In this document: positions 52,918-60,576 of the stretch, in pieces
Position numbering within the stretch: the stretch's first letter is position 1
Layout of the letters: each line of letters starts with the position of its first letter
Origin: Fervidicoccaceae archaeon
Lineage (GTDB): Archaea; Thermoproteota; Thermoprotei_A; Sulfolobales; Fervidicoccaceae
Direction of reading: 5' to 3'
Assembly (NCBI GenBank): GCA_038734945.1
Contig: JAVYOA010000001.1
Location: 1-64,000, forward strand
DNA length: 64,000 nucleotides
Notes under the pieces: model-generated
Database searches by the model: none
What the model saw: only the letters and a program-made list of their open reading frames with translations
Told to the model about the DNA's origin: nothing
Made by a program: the position numbers and the translations under genes

Positions 52918-55518
52918 TTATCGTTTCATCTTGATTGCTATGAGCGCTCCAAATATAATTGTGATTAGGGCAGCTATGGGGAGAGGCACAGATATAGGGA
53001 TGCTGACGCTGCAGGAAGAAACCGAAGGATCATCCAATGTGAGGATCTGTTCGCGACTCATGAATGAAATGCTCTCATTTGTTGAGCTTCCACAGGTAAG
53101 TGTTGAAAGTGTTAGCACGTTGGGCAATCCAAGCAAGGATGTTTGTATAGCTGCTCTAGCCCTAAAGACCCCCCTCCCCTCGATGGGATTGTTTAGAGTA
53201 GCATTTGAAAGCACATTGCCCTGAGAGGTTGAGATATAGAGAAGCTGAAATGATAGAGAATATGCATAAATTCCACTATTTCCATGAACTGTGGATGCGA
53301 GAGATGAAAGGTTCAAGGAAGTTCCCTCAGGAAGCCAAGCTGTGTAGTTTCCGTTGAGAAGCTGTATATTAACGAGAAACTCCCTTTCATATTTGAGAAG
53401 CACATCGACTGGAGAGTTAACAGTGAAGTTTAAGTCCAGGGCTGTTCCATTTGGCAAGAAAGCTCCAACTAGAACGAGCCTCGTATTATTATTAAAAGCT
53501 ATTATCTTGCTTGAAAGCAAGTTGAGGTTTTCTCCTGGCTCTATCCATACATCGCTCTCATTGAACGGGCTAATGATTTTCACCAAGTATTCTGTAACAT
53601 ATATAGCCTCAAGCCTTCCAGGAGAGCTAAGGCTGAAGGTCTGCGGATTGATATAGGTTCCGTTGAACTTGAGGGAAGAAAGCACCAGAGAAGTTCTGTT
53701 TCCAAGATCTATCCTTTCTGGTATAAGCGAGAGGAAATCCCTTCCCTCTCTTATCCATATATTCTTTTCTCCATTATAGGTGAGAAGATCCACAAGATAT
53801 TCTTTTCCATAAACTAATGTCAGGTTAATTGGGCCGGAAATTGAATAGCTGCTGAAGTCTATTTTATTGCTATCTATGAAAGCTGAAATAAGAACCATTC
53901 TCTCGCTCTGCGATAGATATATTGTTGTGTTTATTAGATTCATCAGAGGGGTTCCATCGATTGCCCAAATCGAGCTGTTTCCTAATGGGGAACTTACTCT
54001 CACCAGGTATTCTCTAGTATAATTGATGAAGACGACAGTTCCCATGGGGACCGTGCTTCCGTTTACCTCCCTCCCGTCCACATAGGCTCTTGGTAGGATT
54101 AGCCTTGTTCCGTTGCCCAAATCGATCTCCTTAAGATATTGAGATATGTCGTTGCTTTCCTGCATGAAAACTCCATAGGGAGTCACTACTATTACGGAGC
54201 TCGACCAGAGCTGGTAAGCTTCTGCATTTCCAGGAAGCACAGCTGCTGAGTGGGGGAAAATAGCTATGGAGTTTGCTCTAGCTCTCTCATAGGTAGCAGT
54301 TCCAATGCTCCAGGCCGCTAGAGGAGGGATCCAACTTCCAGAAAGATTGTAGTACAGAGAGAGCTCAATGCTTCCTCCACTGAGAACAGCTATTGGCTCT
54401 TCCGCTGAATATCCAGCAAATACGAGTTCCAGATCCAGAGGAGTGCCGTACGAAGTCTTTATAGAAGGATCAATGTAGATTTCTGCTCTATTGGCAGGAG
54501 CATAGGGCTCTATGAGCACAGAGTCGTAGACTTTTCCATCCAGAATGAAGTTCACAATAATGCTAGAACCTTTAAGAGCAGTGGAAATTGTTAAATCATG
54601 GGTTCCAAATGCTATGGTGCCTTCCTTCCCATAGGCATAGTACTGCTCTCCTCCTCCCCAATACCAATATGTTCCTCCATTTCCAACAATTCTTCCCTGA
54701 GAAAATTGGGATGGGGCTGATGTGGCATTCCATATATTGTCGATATATCCTAGCATTGAACCATAGCTGCTTTTCCAATTGAGGCAGTTCTGAAGCCAAT
54801 ATATCTGCCTTTTTCCATCAGCCAGATCGACAACGAGGAATGCATTGAGCTGAATGGAGAAGCCGGGAAAAGCCGCTGTGCCATTTGCATAATAGGAAAT
54901 GGAAGATGGGGGATTGGTTATGTTCACAATGCCTCGCACCGAATTTGTTCTAATCGAATAGAAGAATGCTTCACCGGAGAGGGAGGTAACGCCATAATCA
55001 ACCACTCCAACAGGTGCTATGCTTCCAAGCTGAGAGATTGTTGCCTTTATATTGCCATTTATCCAGGCTGCTACAGCAGGAGATCCGCAGAGCTCAACAG
55101 AGATGTAGCCGTAGTAATCAGCTGGATAGCTTCCAGGATTGTATATGCCTATCTCCAGAATTGCTGGTGTAGAAATGTTTGCAGTGAAAGTTAGGCTCAG
55201 ATTGCTTGAAGCGCTACTTCTATATATCTCTTTTCCAGTTATGCTATCCTTGATAACTAGTTCCAATGGTTGCGTCGAAAATATAGATGAGAAGATGGAA
55301 ATGCCTATGCTTCCGGGAGCAGATATGTTTTCAGAGTAGTAAACTTCATAGTTGGGGGCTATGCTTCCGAGCCTCTCATGCGAATAGGTGAAGTTGAGAG
55401 TTTCCATGTAGCATTGAAATGCATGCAGAGTTTCCCCCTGTGCCAGTGCTATTTTCCCCGATAGCAGGAGAAGAGTTACCAGCCACAACAGCGCTCCAGC
55501 AGTTAGATACCTGTTCAT
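52918..55518 (-). CDS. Thermopsin-like secreted/surface protein with 70-residue repeats
   Basis: An 866-residue protein with an N-terminal signal segment (residues about 4-27). The first half carries thermopsin (A5 peptidase) landmarks: IYWLQNCLNWKSSYG near residue 240, GYIDNIWNATSAPSQFS near residue 262, and GNGGTYWYWGGG. Residues about 430-760 contain five copies of a 70-residue repeat. Four of them begin EYLV or EFLV at exactly 210-nt intervals (54012, 53802, 53592, 53382). A C-terminal helix (LPIAALITIIFGALIAI) and MKR tail anchor it. Many N-x-S/T sequons fit glycosylation, and a glycosyltransferase gene lies next door. ATG 55518 is preferred; GTG 55533 is possible. Confidence 0.8.
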   Translation of the reverse strand: MNRYLTAGALLWLVTLLLLSGKIALAQGETLHAFQCYMETLNFTYSHERLGSIAPNYEVYYSENISAPGSIGISIFSSIFSTQPLELVIKDSITGKEIYRSSASSNLSLTFTANISTPAILEIGIYNPGSYPADYYGYISVELCGSPAVAAWINGNIKATISQLGSIAPVGVVDYGVTSLSGEAFFYSIRTNSVRGIVNITNPPSSISYYANGTAAFPGFSIQLNAFLVVDLADGKRQIYWLQNCLNWKSSYGSMLGYIDNIWNATSAPSQFSQGRIVGNGGTYWYWGGGEQYYAYGKEGTIAFGTHDLTISTALKGSSIIVNFILDGKVYDSVLIEPYAPANRAEIYIDPSIKTSYGTPLDLELVFAGYSAEEPIAVLSGGSIELSLYYNLSGSWIPPLAAWSIGTATYERARANSIAIFPHSAAVLPGNAEAYQLWSSSVIVVTPYGVFMQESNDISQYLKEIDLGNGTRLILPRAYVDGREVNGSTVPMGTVVFINYTREYLVRVSSPLGNSSIWAIDGTPLMNLINTTIYLSQSERMVLISAFIDSNKIDFSSYSISGPINLTLVYGKEYLVDLLTYNGEKNIWIREGRDFLSLIPERIDLGNRTSLVLSSLKFNGTYINPQTFSLSSPGRLEAIYVTEYLVKIISPFNESDVWIEPGENLNLLSSKIIAFNNNTRLVLVGAFLPNGTALDLNFTVNSPVDVLLKYEREFLVNIQLLNGNYTAWLPEGTSLNLSSLASTVHGNSGIYAYSLSFQLLYISTSQGNVLSNATLNNPIEGRGVFRARAAIQTSLLGLPNVLTLSTLTCGSSTNESISFMSREQILTLDDPSVSSCSVSIPISVPLPIAALITIIFGALIAIKMKR
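53173..54222 (-). repeat. Five tandem ~70-residue coding repeats in the thermopsin-like gene
   Basis: Each unit follows the outline: hydrophobic strand (EYLV), four to six residues, W or F, I/L, D/E-G, LNL/LSL, ID/IAFGN/NN-TRLVL, a hydrophobic strand with NG, T-P/S, then the next EYLV. Four units have an exact 210-nt period; the first (SSVIVVTPYG at about 54210) is shorter and more diverged. The last (EFLVNIQLLNG) runs into a Cys-containing tail. The repeat looks like a beta-rich surface module. Confidence 0.75.
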
Positions 55519-55542
55519 GATTGGGATCCTCACTTTAGAAAA

Positions 55543-56784
55543 TCAGATCTTCTTCAACAGCTCTCCCAGCTTCCTCGCATATTCTTTTAGATTGAGCTCC
55601 TTTACCCTCTCCACAGATGCCCTTGAAAGCCTTCTCCACTCCCCCTCATTGTTCATGAGCCTGAGAACAGCATCTGCTGCCTCATCCCCATCCACATATC
55701 CAAGGGCATTTCTCCCATCCTCAGCCAGATCGCTCCATGCACCTCCAGATCTGTGAATCACTGCTGGAATTCCCCTGGCCATTGCCTCTGCAACAGCAAT
55801 TCCCCAGTGCTCGTTTACTGTTGCATGCATGAATACCCTGGATCTGTCCATGATTTTAAGCTTGAGCTCGCTTGGAGCATTGAGCAAGAGGCATATGCTC
55901 TCACTGCATTCTTCCTTTTCAGAGATCTTGATCCCCATGCTCCCAGCTAGCTTCATCAGCCTACTCACATATGCTCTGGAATGGGGGGTGGAGGAGGACC
56001 CAATTATGTATAGCCTTATCTCAGGATCCTCCCTGAGGAGCCTCGGCAATACCTCCTCTATGACCCAGTGATACCTCTTCTCCTCGCTGTACCTCCCAAT
56101 CATGACCACGCTCTTCTCCCTCTCCTCAAAGTCCCTTGGCCTCTCAACTATCTCCATCGATGGCGGGATTGGGGGGTTCAATACAGTGGGCTTCTCCCCA
56201 TACACCTCCCTCACAATGTTTCCAGTCCAAGAAGAGTTTGTTAGAACGAGATTTGAAGCATCAAATGGATTTATACCTGTGAACTGCGGAAGAATCTTCT
56301 TGTATACCCACCAGTACAGATTCATCGGAAACCTACCGTACCTTTCGAGAATGTACGGATCGTTTCCATAGAAATACCCCTTCTTTCTGTAATCCTCGTT
56401 AACGGCTGCCTCAAGAGGAAAATGAATGTACTCTATGGTCTCTATTCCCCTCTCTCTGAGCTCTTTCAATGCTCTTCGTGACGTAGCCTCATCGGAAAAT
56501 ACTATCTCTGCATTGAATTTCTCAGCTGCTCTTTTCCCCACATTGCCTACGAAGAGCCTTAAGTAAATTCCAAATGCCTTCAAGTCTATTGGATAGCTAT
56601 ATGTTTCAAAGTCTTCCAGGGAAATGCCGTACCATTGGGGATACTTGCTAACATCTATTTTCATGGGTGAGGCGAGGACGGGATCAAATCCCATAGCTTT
56701 CAGAGCGATTGCCGTGGATGAGCATACAAGCTCTCCTCCTCCTGGCTCGTTCCAGTAGTGATGAAGAACTACAGCTTTAGCCAT
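55543..56784 (-). CDS. GT4-type glycosyltransferase (ALG11-like)
   Basis: A 413-residue GT-B glycosyltransferase. The N-terminal VVLHHYWNEPGGGELV is the nucleotide-sugar domain start. The family signature EHWGIAVAEAMARGIPAVIH near residue 329 (with the EX7E pattern) and MIGRYSEEKRYHWVIE near residue 228 are clear. The segment SSSWTGN and WSDLAEDGRNALG resemble the ALG11-type mannosyltransferase. It probably adds a sugar to a lipid carrier or surface glycan. Its position just upstream of the highly N-x-S/T-rich thermopsin-like gene on the same strand suggests involvement in surface glycosylation. Confidence 0.82.
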   Translation of the reverse strand: MAKAVVLHHYWNEPGGGELVCSSTAIALKAMGFDPVLASPMKIDVSKYPQWYGISLEDFETYSYPIDLKAFGIYLRLFVGNVGKRAAEKFNAEIVFSDEATSRRALKELRERGIETIEYIHFPLEAAVNEDYRKKGYFYGNDPYILERYGRFPMNLYWWVYKKILPQFTGINPFDASNLVLTNSSWTGNIVREVYGEKPTVLNPPIPPSMEIVERPRDFEEREKSVVMIGRYSEEKRYHWVIEEVLPRLLREDPEIRLYIIGSSSTPHSRAYVSRLMKLAGSMGIKISEKEECSESICLLLNAPSELKLKIMDRSRVFMHATVNEHWGIAVAEAMARGIPAVIHRSGGAWSDLAEDGRNALGYVDGDEAADAVLRLMNNEGEWRRLSRASVERVKELNLKEYARKLGELLKKI

Positions 56785-56858
56785 CTCAATCAACTACAGA
56801 GAATTATTGAATAACTGCTAAAAACGTTTTTTTACTAAGCAGAATTTCCCTTTTTCTT

Positions 56859-57740
56859 CTATGAGAACTCCATGCTCATTCCAACGTGGATCTGCTTGAA
56901 CTTTGTCCCAAAGCTCCTCAAGAGCTCACAGCTGGCTCTCAATCCAGTACAGTGACCTGCGCAAATGGCATCGATATCAAGCTTAGAGAGATGGCTTACT
57001 GTTCTGATTATCCTCTCATCCGATGCCTCTGCTAGATGAAGGCCTCCTATGATGAACTTTATTTTCGTCTCACCGGTTAGAGCTCTTGCTTTTTCCAGGA
57101 TGTTTATTATGCCTGAATGCCCGCACCCGGTAACTATTCCAATGCCACTTCTGAACTTTATGACAAGAGCTATGTCATCGGATATGATGTCGCGCTCCAG
57201 CACTCCATCCTTTCCAACAAACATATAGGGCTCCTCTACTTTCTCAAAATCATTCCTTCTCTCGATTTCTCCAGTTGTCAGAATGCCTGGGGCTATCTCT
57301 ACAGGATCTCTGGATAGAATGGGATAGCCTCCCAATCTCTTCAACTCGCCTATTTCTGAAAATGACAAAATTCCAACAGGACGGATGAACGGCTCACTGA
57401 TGAAGGATGTCTTGAGGGCAAGGGGATGCATTACGATGGGTATTTGCTTTCCTTCAGCTTTTTCGAGCACCTTCAGAAGCCCTCCTGTATGATCCCAGTG
57501 TCCATGTGTTATAACAATTGCATCAATGCTCTTTGGATCTATCTCGAGCATTTTCATGTTGAACAAAAGGGCCTCCCCGTTCCATCCAGTATCCACAAGA
57601 ATCCTTCTCTTCTCCTCCCCCCAAGATGCCTCCAGAAAATATGAAGCGCCGTGCTGAGCGAGAAGTTTCCCTCTGAATCCTACCTGATTGTCCGCCAGGA
57701 CTCTTATTCTTATTCTATCTACAAATTTATCCTTCATCAT
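56859..57740 (-). CDS. Metallo-beta-lactamase protein of the dihydropteridine-type (methanopterin-related) family
   Basis: A 293-residue MBL-fold protein. The metal motif GHWDHTGGLLKVLE near residue 79 and GIGVVTGCGHSGIINILEKA near residue 200 match the family annotated as beta-ribofuranosylaminobenzene 5'-phosphate/7,8-dihydropterin-related synthases. The N-terminus VLADNQVGFRG also fits (DN then GF). The true role of many members is unclear. ATG 57740 is preferred over TTG 57746: a TATA-like box ATATTAAAAATA near 57752-57764 suggests a short-leader or leaderless start. Confidence 0.75.
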   Translation of the reverse strand: MMKDKFVDRIRIRVLADNQVGFRGKLLAQHGASYFLEASWGEEKRRILVDTGWNGEALLFNMKMLEIDPKSIDAIVITHGHWDHTGGLLKVLEKAEGKQIPIVMHPLALKTSFISEPFIRPVGILSFSEIGELKRLGGYPILSRDPVEIAPGILTTGEIERRNDFEKVEEPYMFVGKDGVLERDIISDDIALVIKFRSGIGIVTGCGHSGIINILEKARALTGETKIKFIIGGLHLAEASDERIIRTVSHLSKLDIDAICAGHCTGLRASCELLRSFGTKFKQIHVGMSMEFS

Positions 57741-57866
57741 TGTCAACTCCCTATTTTTAATATGTAGGGGGTTTCCTATTAATCCGTTGCTTTGCTTCTT
57801 TATCTAGTTATTTATTATTTGAAAAATATATGTTAATATATATAATTTAGAACAATTTATAGAAAG

Positions 57867-57875
57867 ATATATAAA
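57867..57875 (+). promoter_or_regulatory. TATA box of the MFS transporter gene (leaderless)
   Basis: ATATATAAA is centred 28 bases before the GTG at 57899, which puts transcription start at or next to the start codon. The rest of 57747-57898 is AT-rich and holds the divergent promoter of the MBL gene. Confidence 0.5.
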
Positions 57876-57898
57876 CTTTCCACTAAATTTGTAGATTA

Positions 57899-59287
57899 GT
57901 GACAAAATTGAGAAATCCATTCGATGAGCTGAACAGAACTGGGCTCACTCGTGGACATTTAAAGCTATTGATAGTCTCAGGATTTGGGTTCTTCACAGAT
58001 GCATACGACCTGTTTGTAATAGGCGTTGTGCTTTTAATTCTCTCAAGCGATGCCTCTACATCATTTCACCTTGCTGGAAATGAAGTGGGTCTCATAGGTG
58101 CCTCTTCCCTAGCATCAGCTATTCTAGGACAGCTGCTATTTGGAAAAATAGCTGATGTCTATGGGAGAAAGAAGGTCTATGGAACAGAACTAGCTATATT
58201 GATAGCTGGAGCAATCATGAGTGCTCTTTCATGGAATTTCTCTTCCCTGCTGATTTCCAGGATCATTCTCGGAATAGGAATAGGAGGAGACTATCCAGTG
58301 AGTGCCACAATTATGAGCGAATATTCCAATGCGAGGGACAGGGGAAAGCTTGTTGGACTTGTCTTTTCCATGCAGGGGTTGGGCGCTATTTCTGCTGTTC
58401 TTGCTGCTTATTTTCTTGCATCGAAATTGCCTGCTGAGATTGCGTGGAGAGCTCTGCTTGGAATTGGAGCAATTCCTCCGAGCTGTGTTGTTTTTCTGAG
58501 AAGGAAAATTAGGGAAACTCCGAGATTCTCTCTCTTTGTAGCAGGTAACGAGAAAGAAGCATCAGAGGCCCTGAGAATTGTTTTGGGAGAGAAGGTCAGC
58601 AAGCAGATTGAAGGTGTTAGGGGAAGAGGTTCGGCATTTAGCTTCAATGAGTTTCTCAGAGAATATCGAAAGCCATTGATTATAACTTCACTTTCATGGT
58701 TTCTCATGGATATAGCATTCTATGGAACTGGAATATATTCTGGTTTCATAGTTTCTCAGATCGTCATGCTGCACTCATTTCAAGGAAGAATTCTAGCAGC
58801 GGGGATACCCTATTTCATTGGAGGCTTTGGATACTTCCTTGCAGCTTTTCTAATGGATAAAATGGGTAGGAAGAGGATACAACTGCAGGGATTCTTGGCG
58901 ATGTCAGTGATATATATCCTAGTAGCGGCTTCTATAGTTGCTGAAGGGAGCAGGATAATAGGATTCTTATTTCCGAGAGAATTAGCGTTTCTGATCTACA
59001 GTCTATCGTTTTTCTTCATAAATTTCGGTCCAAACGAGACTACATTCGTTCTCCCATCAGAGCTTTTCCCAACCAAGTTCAGATCCACTGCTCACGGCAT
59101 TGCATCTGCCTCCGGAAAGGCAGGAGCTGTAATTGGAACTTATCTCATGCCGTTTGCCCTTGAAAGTATTGGAGTGAGAGGAGTTCTGGTGATCCTTTCC
59201 ATTGTTTCAGTTATCGGAGCCATAATTTCTCTTGGTCTGAAGGAGCCAGCAGGTCTCCCTCTCGAAGTTGTATCTCATGAGATTTGA
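57899..59287 (+). CDS. MFS transporter, phosphate:H+ symporter (PHS)-like
   Basis: A 462-residue major facilitator with 12 predicted helices. GFGFFTDAYDLFVIGVV near residue 30 is a hallmark of the PHS phosphate:proton symporter group. GKIADVYGRKKVYG near residue 83, GIGIGGDYPVSATIMSEY near residue 125 and DKMGRKRIQLQGF in the second half are the usual loop motifs. PSELFPTKFRSTAHGI lies before the last helices. The start is GTG 57899, leaderless. The C-terminus ends LPLEVVSHEI just before a transposase relic, so the native tail may have been replaced. Confidence 0.85.
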   Translation: MTKLRNPFDELNRTGLTRGHLKLLIVSGFGFFTDAYDLFVIGVVLLILSSDASTSFHLAGNEVGLIGASSLASAILGQLLFGKIADVYGRKKVYGTELAILIAGAIMSALSWNFSSLLISRIILGIGIGGDYPVSATIMSEYSNARDRGKLVGLVFSMQGLGAISAVLAAYFLASKLPAEIAWRALLGIGAIPPSCVVFLRRKIRETPRFSLFVAGNEKEASEALRIVLGEKVSKQIEGVRGRGSAFSFNEFLREYRKPLIITSLSWFLMDIAFYGTGIYSGFIVSQIVMLHSFQGRILAAGIPYFIGGFGYFLAAFLMDKMGRKRIQLQGFLAMSVIYILVAASIVAEGSRIIGFLFPRELAFLIYSLSFFFINFGPNETTFVLPSELFPTKFRSTAHGIASASGKAGAVIGTYLMPFALESIGVRGVLVILSIVSVIGAIISLGLKEPAGLPLEVVSHEI

Positions 59288-59533
59288 GAGATCTTCCCCT
59301 CACAACACTTCTCGAACCTGCCCACGATGTGGGTATGTAGTGAAGAGACGAGTGAGCAGGGCATTCAAATGCATAAAATGCGGTTTCAAGCTAGATAGGC
59401 AGAAGCTGGCATCTCTCACATCTACCTCAAGTACACCAGTATGTTGGGTTTTTCCTGCAGCTGTGAGCCGGAGCTGGATGAAGGGGAGCTATGGGTTGGG
59501 GTTACCCTGAATGGGCGGAAACCGATAATGTGA
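59288..59533 (+). pseudogene. Decayed TnpB (IS605 OrfB) C-terminal fragment with frameshift
   Basis: Beginning next to the MFS stop, the frame reads SSPHNTSRTCPRCGYVV and RAFKCIKCGFKLDRQKLASL: the RuvC-III/zinc-ribbon end of TnpB. After LASL the frame must shift to continue as IYLKYTSMLGFS, then GELWVGVTLNGRKPIM and TGA at 59531-59533. The body upstream, with RuvC-I/II, is missing. It is a relic, not a functional nuclease. It shares the TCPRCG...FKLDRQ segment with the minus-strand relic at 46.4 kb. Confidence 0.85.
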
Positions 59534-59640
59534 GTACCGATAAAAGGTGCTCCGAGGTCTGTGAAGCCAAGAGTTACATCAGACTGCATCAACTAACATG
59601 AAACCCGAACCCCCGAAGGAAATTTACACGATCACTGAAA
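59534..59640 (+). other. IS605-type right end / omega-RNA-like trailer of the TnpB relic
   Basis: Directly after the TnpB stop is GC-richer, structured-looking DNA (GTGCTCCGAGG, AGACTGCATC) with ATGAAACCCGAACCCCCG near 59598-59615 and GAAGG after it. In archaeal IS200/605 elements the guide-RNA scaffold lies over the 3' end of tnpB and this right end. I infer a remnant of that region. It is not a proven RNA gene. The gap up to the MscS start at 59749 has nothing else beyond a TATATATAAT promoter string near 59711-59720. Confidence 0.4.
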
Positions 59641-59748
59641 CTATGAGCTGAAGAAAAGGTTATCGATATTTAGTTCAGAACCTTTGATAATTCTGCTAAT
59701 TTGAAAAATTTATATATAATATATTTAAATTTTTCTTCGGTGATAGTC

Positions 59749-60381
59749 ATGGCAGAGAAAGCTGATAGCGTAGGAAGGGCTCTGGGAAAGCTGATTTTAT
59801 ACATAGTTATTGTTGCAATTTTTCTCGGGATAGTTAATTACTTCTTCAATGTCTTTATACCTCAGATCGGAGAAAGCTATCCAAGCCTAAAAAGCTTAAG
59901 TATCCTCAAGGACTATTATCCATATGTAAATGCTATATTGATCCTCATCCTTGGATGGCTAATCATAGTTTCAACGGCAAATGCTTTCTATGCTATGCTG
60001 AAACCAAAATACGGGGTTTCAGCAGCAGGAGCGGTCAGAAGTCTTGTGAGGATCCTTGGAATTGCTGCCTTAATAGCTGGGGTTGCTGGAAGTGCTGCAG
60101 GAGGAGCTTCTGGCGTGGCCCTAGGTGGGTTCATTGGAATGATAGTCGGATATGCCACACAGCAAGTTCTGGGACAGGCTGTCGCTGGAATCTTTGTGCT
60201 AATTTCGAGACCATTCAAGATAGGCGATCTTATCGATGCTGCTGGAGAAAGTGGAGTTGAAGTTACTGAAGTAGCTACCCTTTTCACAATTGCTAGGAGA
60301 AAGGATGGCAATGTTGTACTCATACCAAACAATGCTCTGATAGGACAAAAGATAGTTATAAATGCTAGAAAAGAAGGATAA
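59749..60381 (+). CDS. Short MscS-type mechanosensitive channel
   Basis: A 210-residue protein. Two N-terminal helices (residues about 13-40 and 62-85) and the TM3 region with GGFIGMIVGYATQQVLGQAV near residue 130 lead into RPFKIGDLIDAAGESGVEV and the beta-domain end VVLIPNNALIGQKIVINA. The C-terminal alpha/beta vestibule domain of full MscS proteins is absent; the protein stops right after the beta domain. ATG 59749 (MAEKADSVGRALGK) is preferred to a longer in-frame start with no family match. Confidence 0.82.
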   Translation: MAEKADSVGRALGKLILYIVIVAIFLGIVNYFFNVFIPQIGESYPSLKSLSILKDYYPYVNAILILILGWLIIVSTANAFYAMLKPKYGVSAAGAVRSLVRILGIAALIAGVAGSAAGGASGVALGGFIGMIVGYATQQVLGQAVAGIFVLISRPFKIGDLIDAAGESGVEVTEVATLFTIARRKDGNVVLIPNNALIGQKIVINARKEG

Positions 60382-60408
60382 GGAACTCGAAAAATATGCT
60401 TCAGTGAT

Positions 60409-60423
60409 TAATTTTTTTAAGGT
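60409..60423 (+). promoter_or_regulatory. TATA box of tRNA-Met
   Basis: An ATTTTTTTAAGG-type string about 35 bases before the mature tRNA-Met 5' end is at the usual archaeal tRNA promoter distance. Confidence 0.4.
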
Positions 60424-60451
60424 TTAATCCAATACCCTTTTAGAAGTGTGC

Positions 60452-60558
60452 GCCGCGGTAGCTCAGCCTGGTTGGAGCGCCGGACTCATACGGAGTATGA
60501 AGCAATAGGTCGCTCCTGAGATATCCGGAGGTCCCGGGTTCGAATCCCGGCCGCGGCA
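60452..60558 (+). tRNA. tRNA-Met (CAT) with a 32-nt intron
   Basis: Acceptor GCCGCGG pairs with CCGCGGC; the D arm is GCTC...GAGC, the anticodon stem is CCGGA/TCCGG and the T arm is CCGGG-TTCGAAT-CCCGG. The anticodon loop reads CTCATA, then 32 inserted bases (60491-60522), then A, giving anticodon CAT after splicing between positions 37 and 38. The intron has GGAG and CTCC able to pair as the central helix of a bulge-helix-bulge splice site. The acceptor G1-C72 and stem favour elongator Met over initiator; tRNA-Ile2 (CAT) cannot be fully excluded. Confidence 0.93.
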
Positions 60559-60576
60559 CTCTTCCTTAAAGCACAC

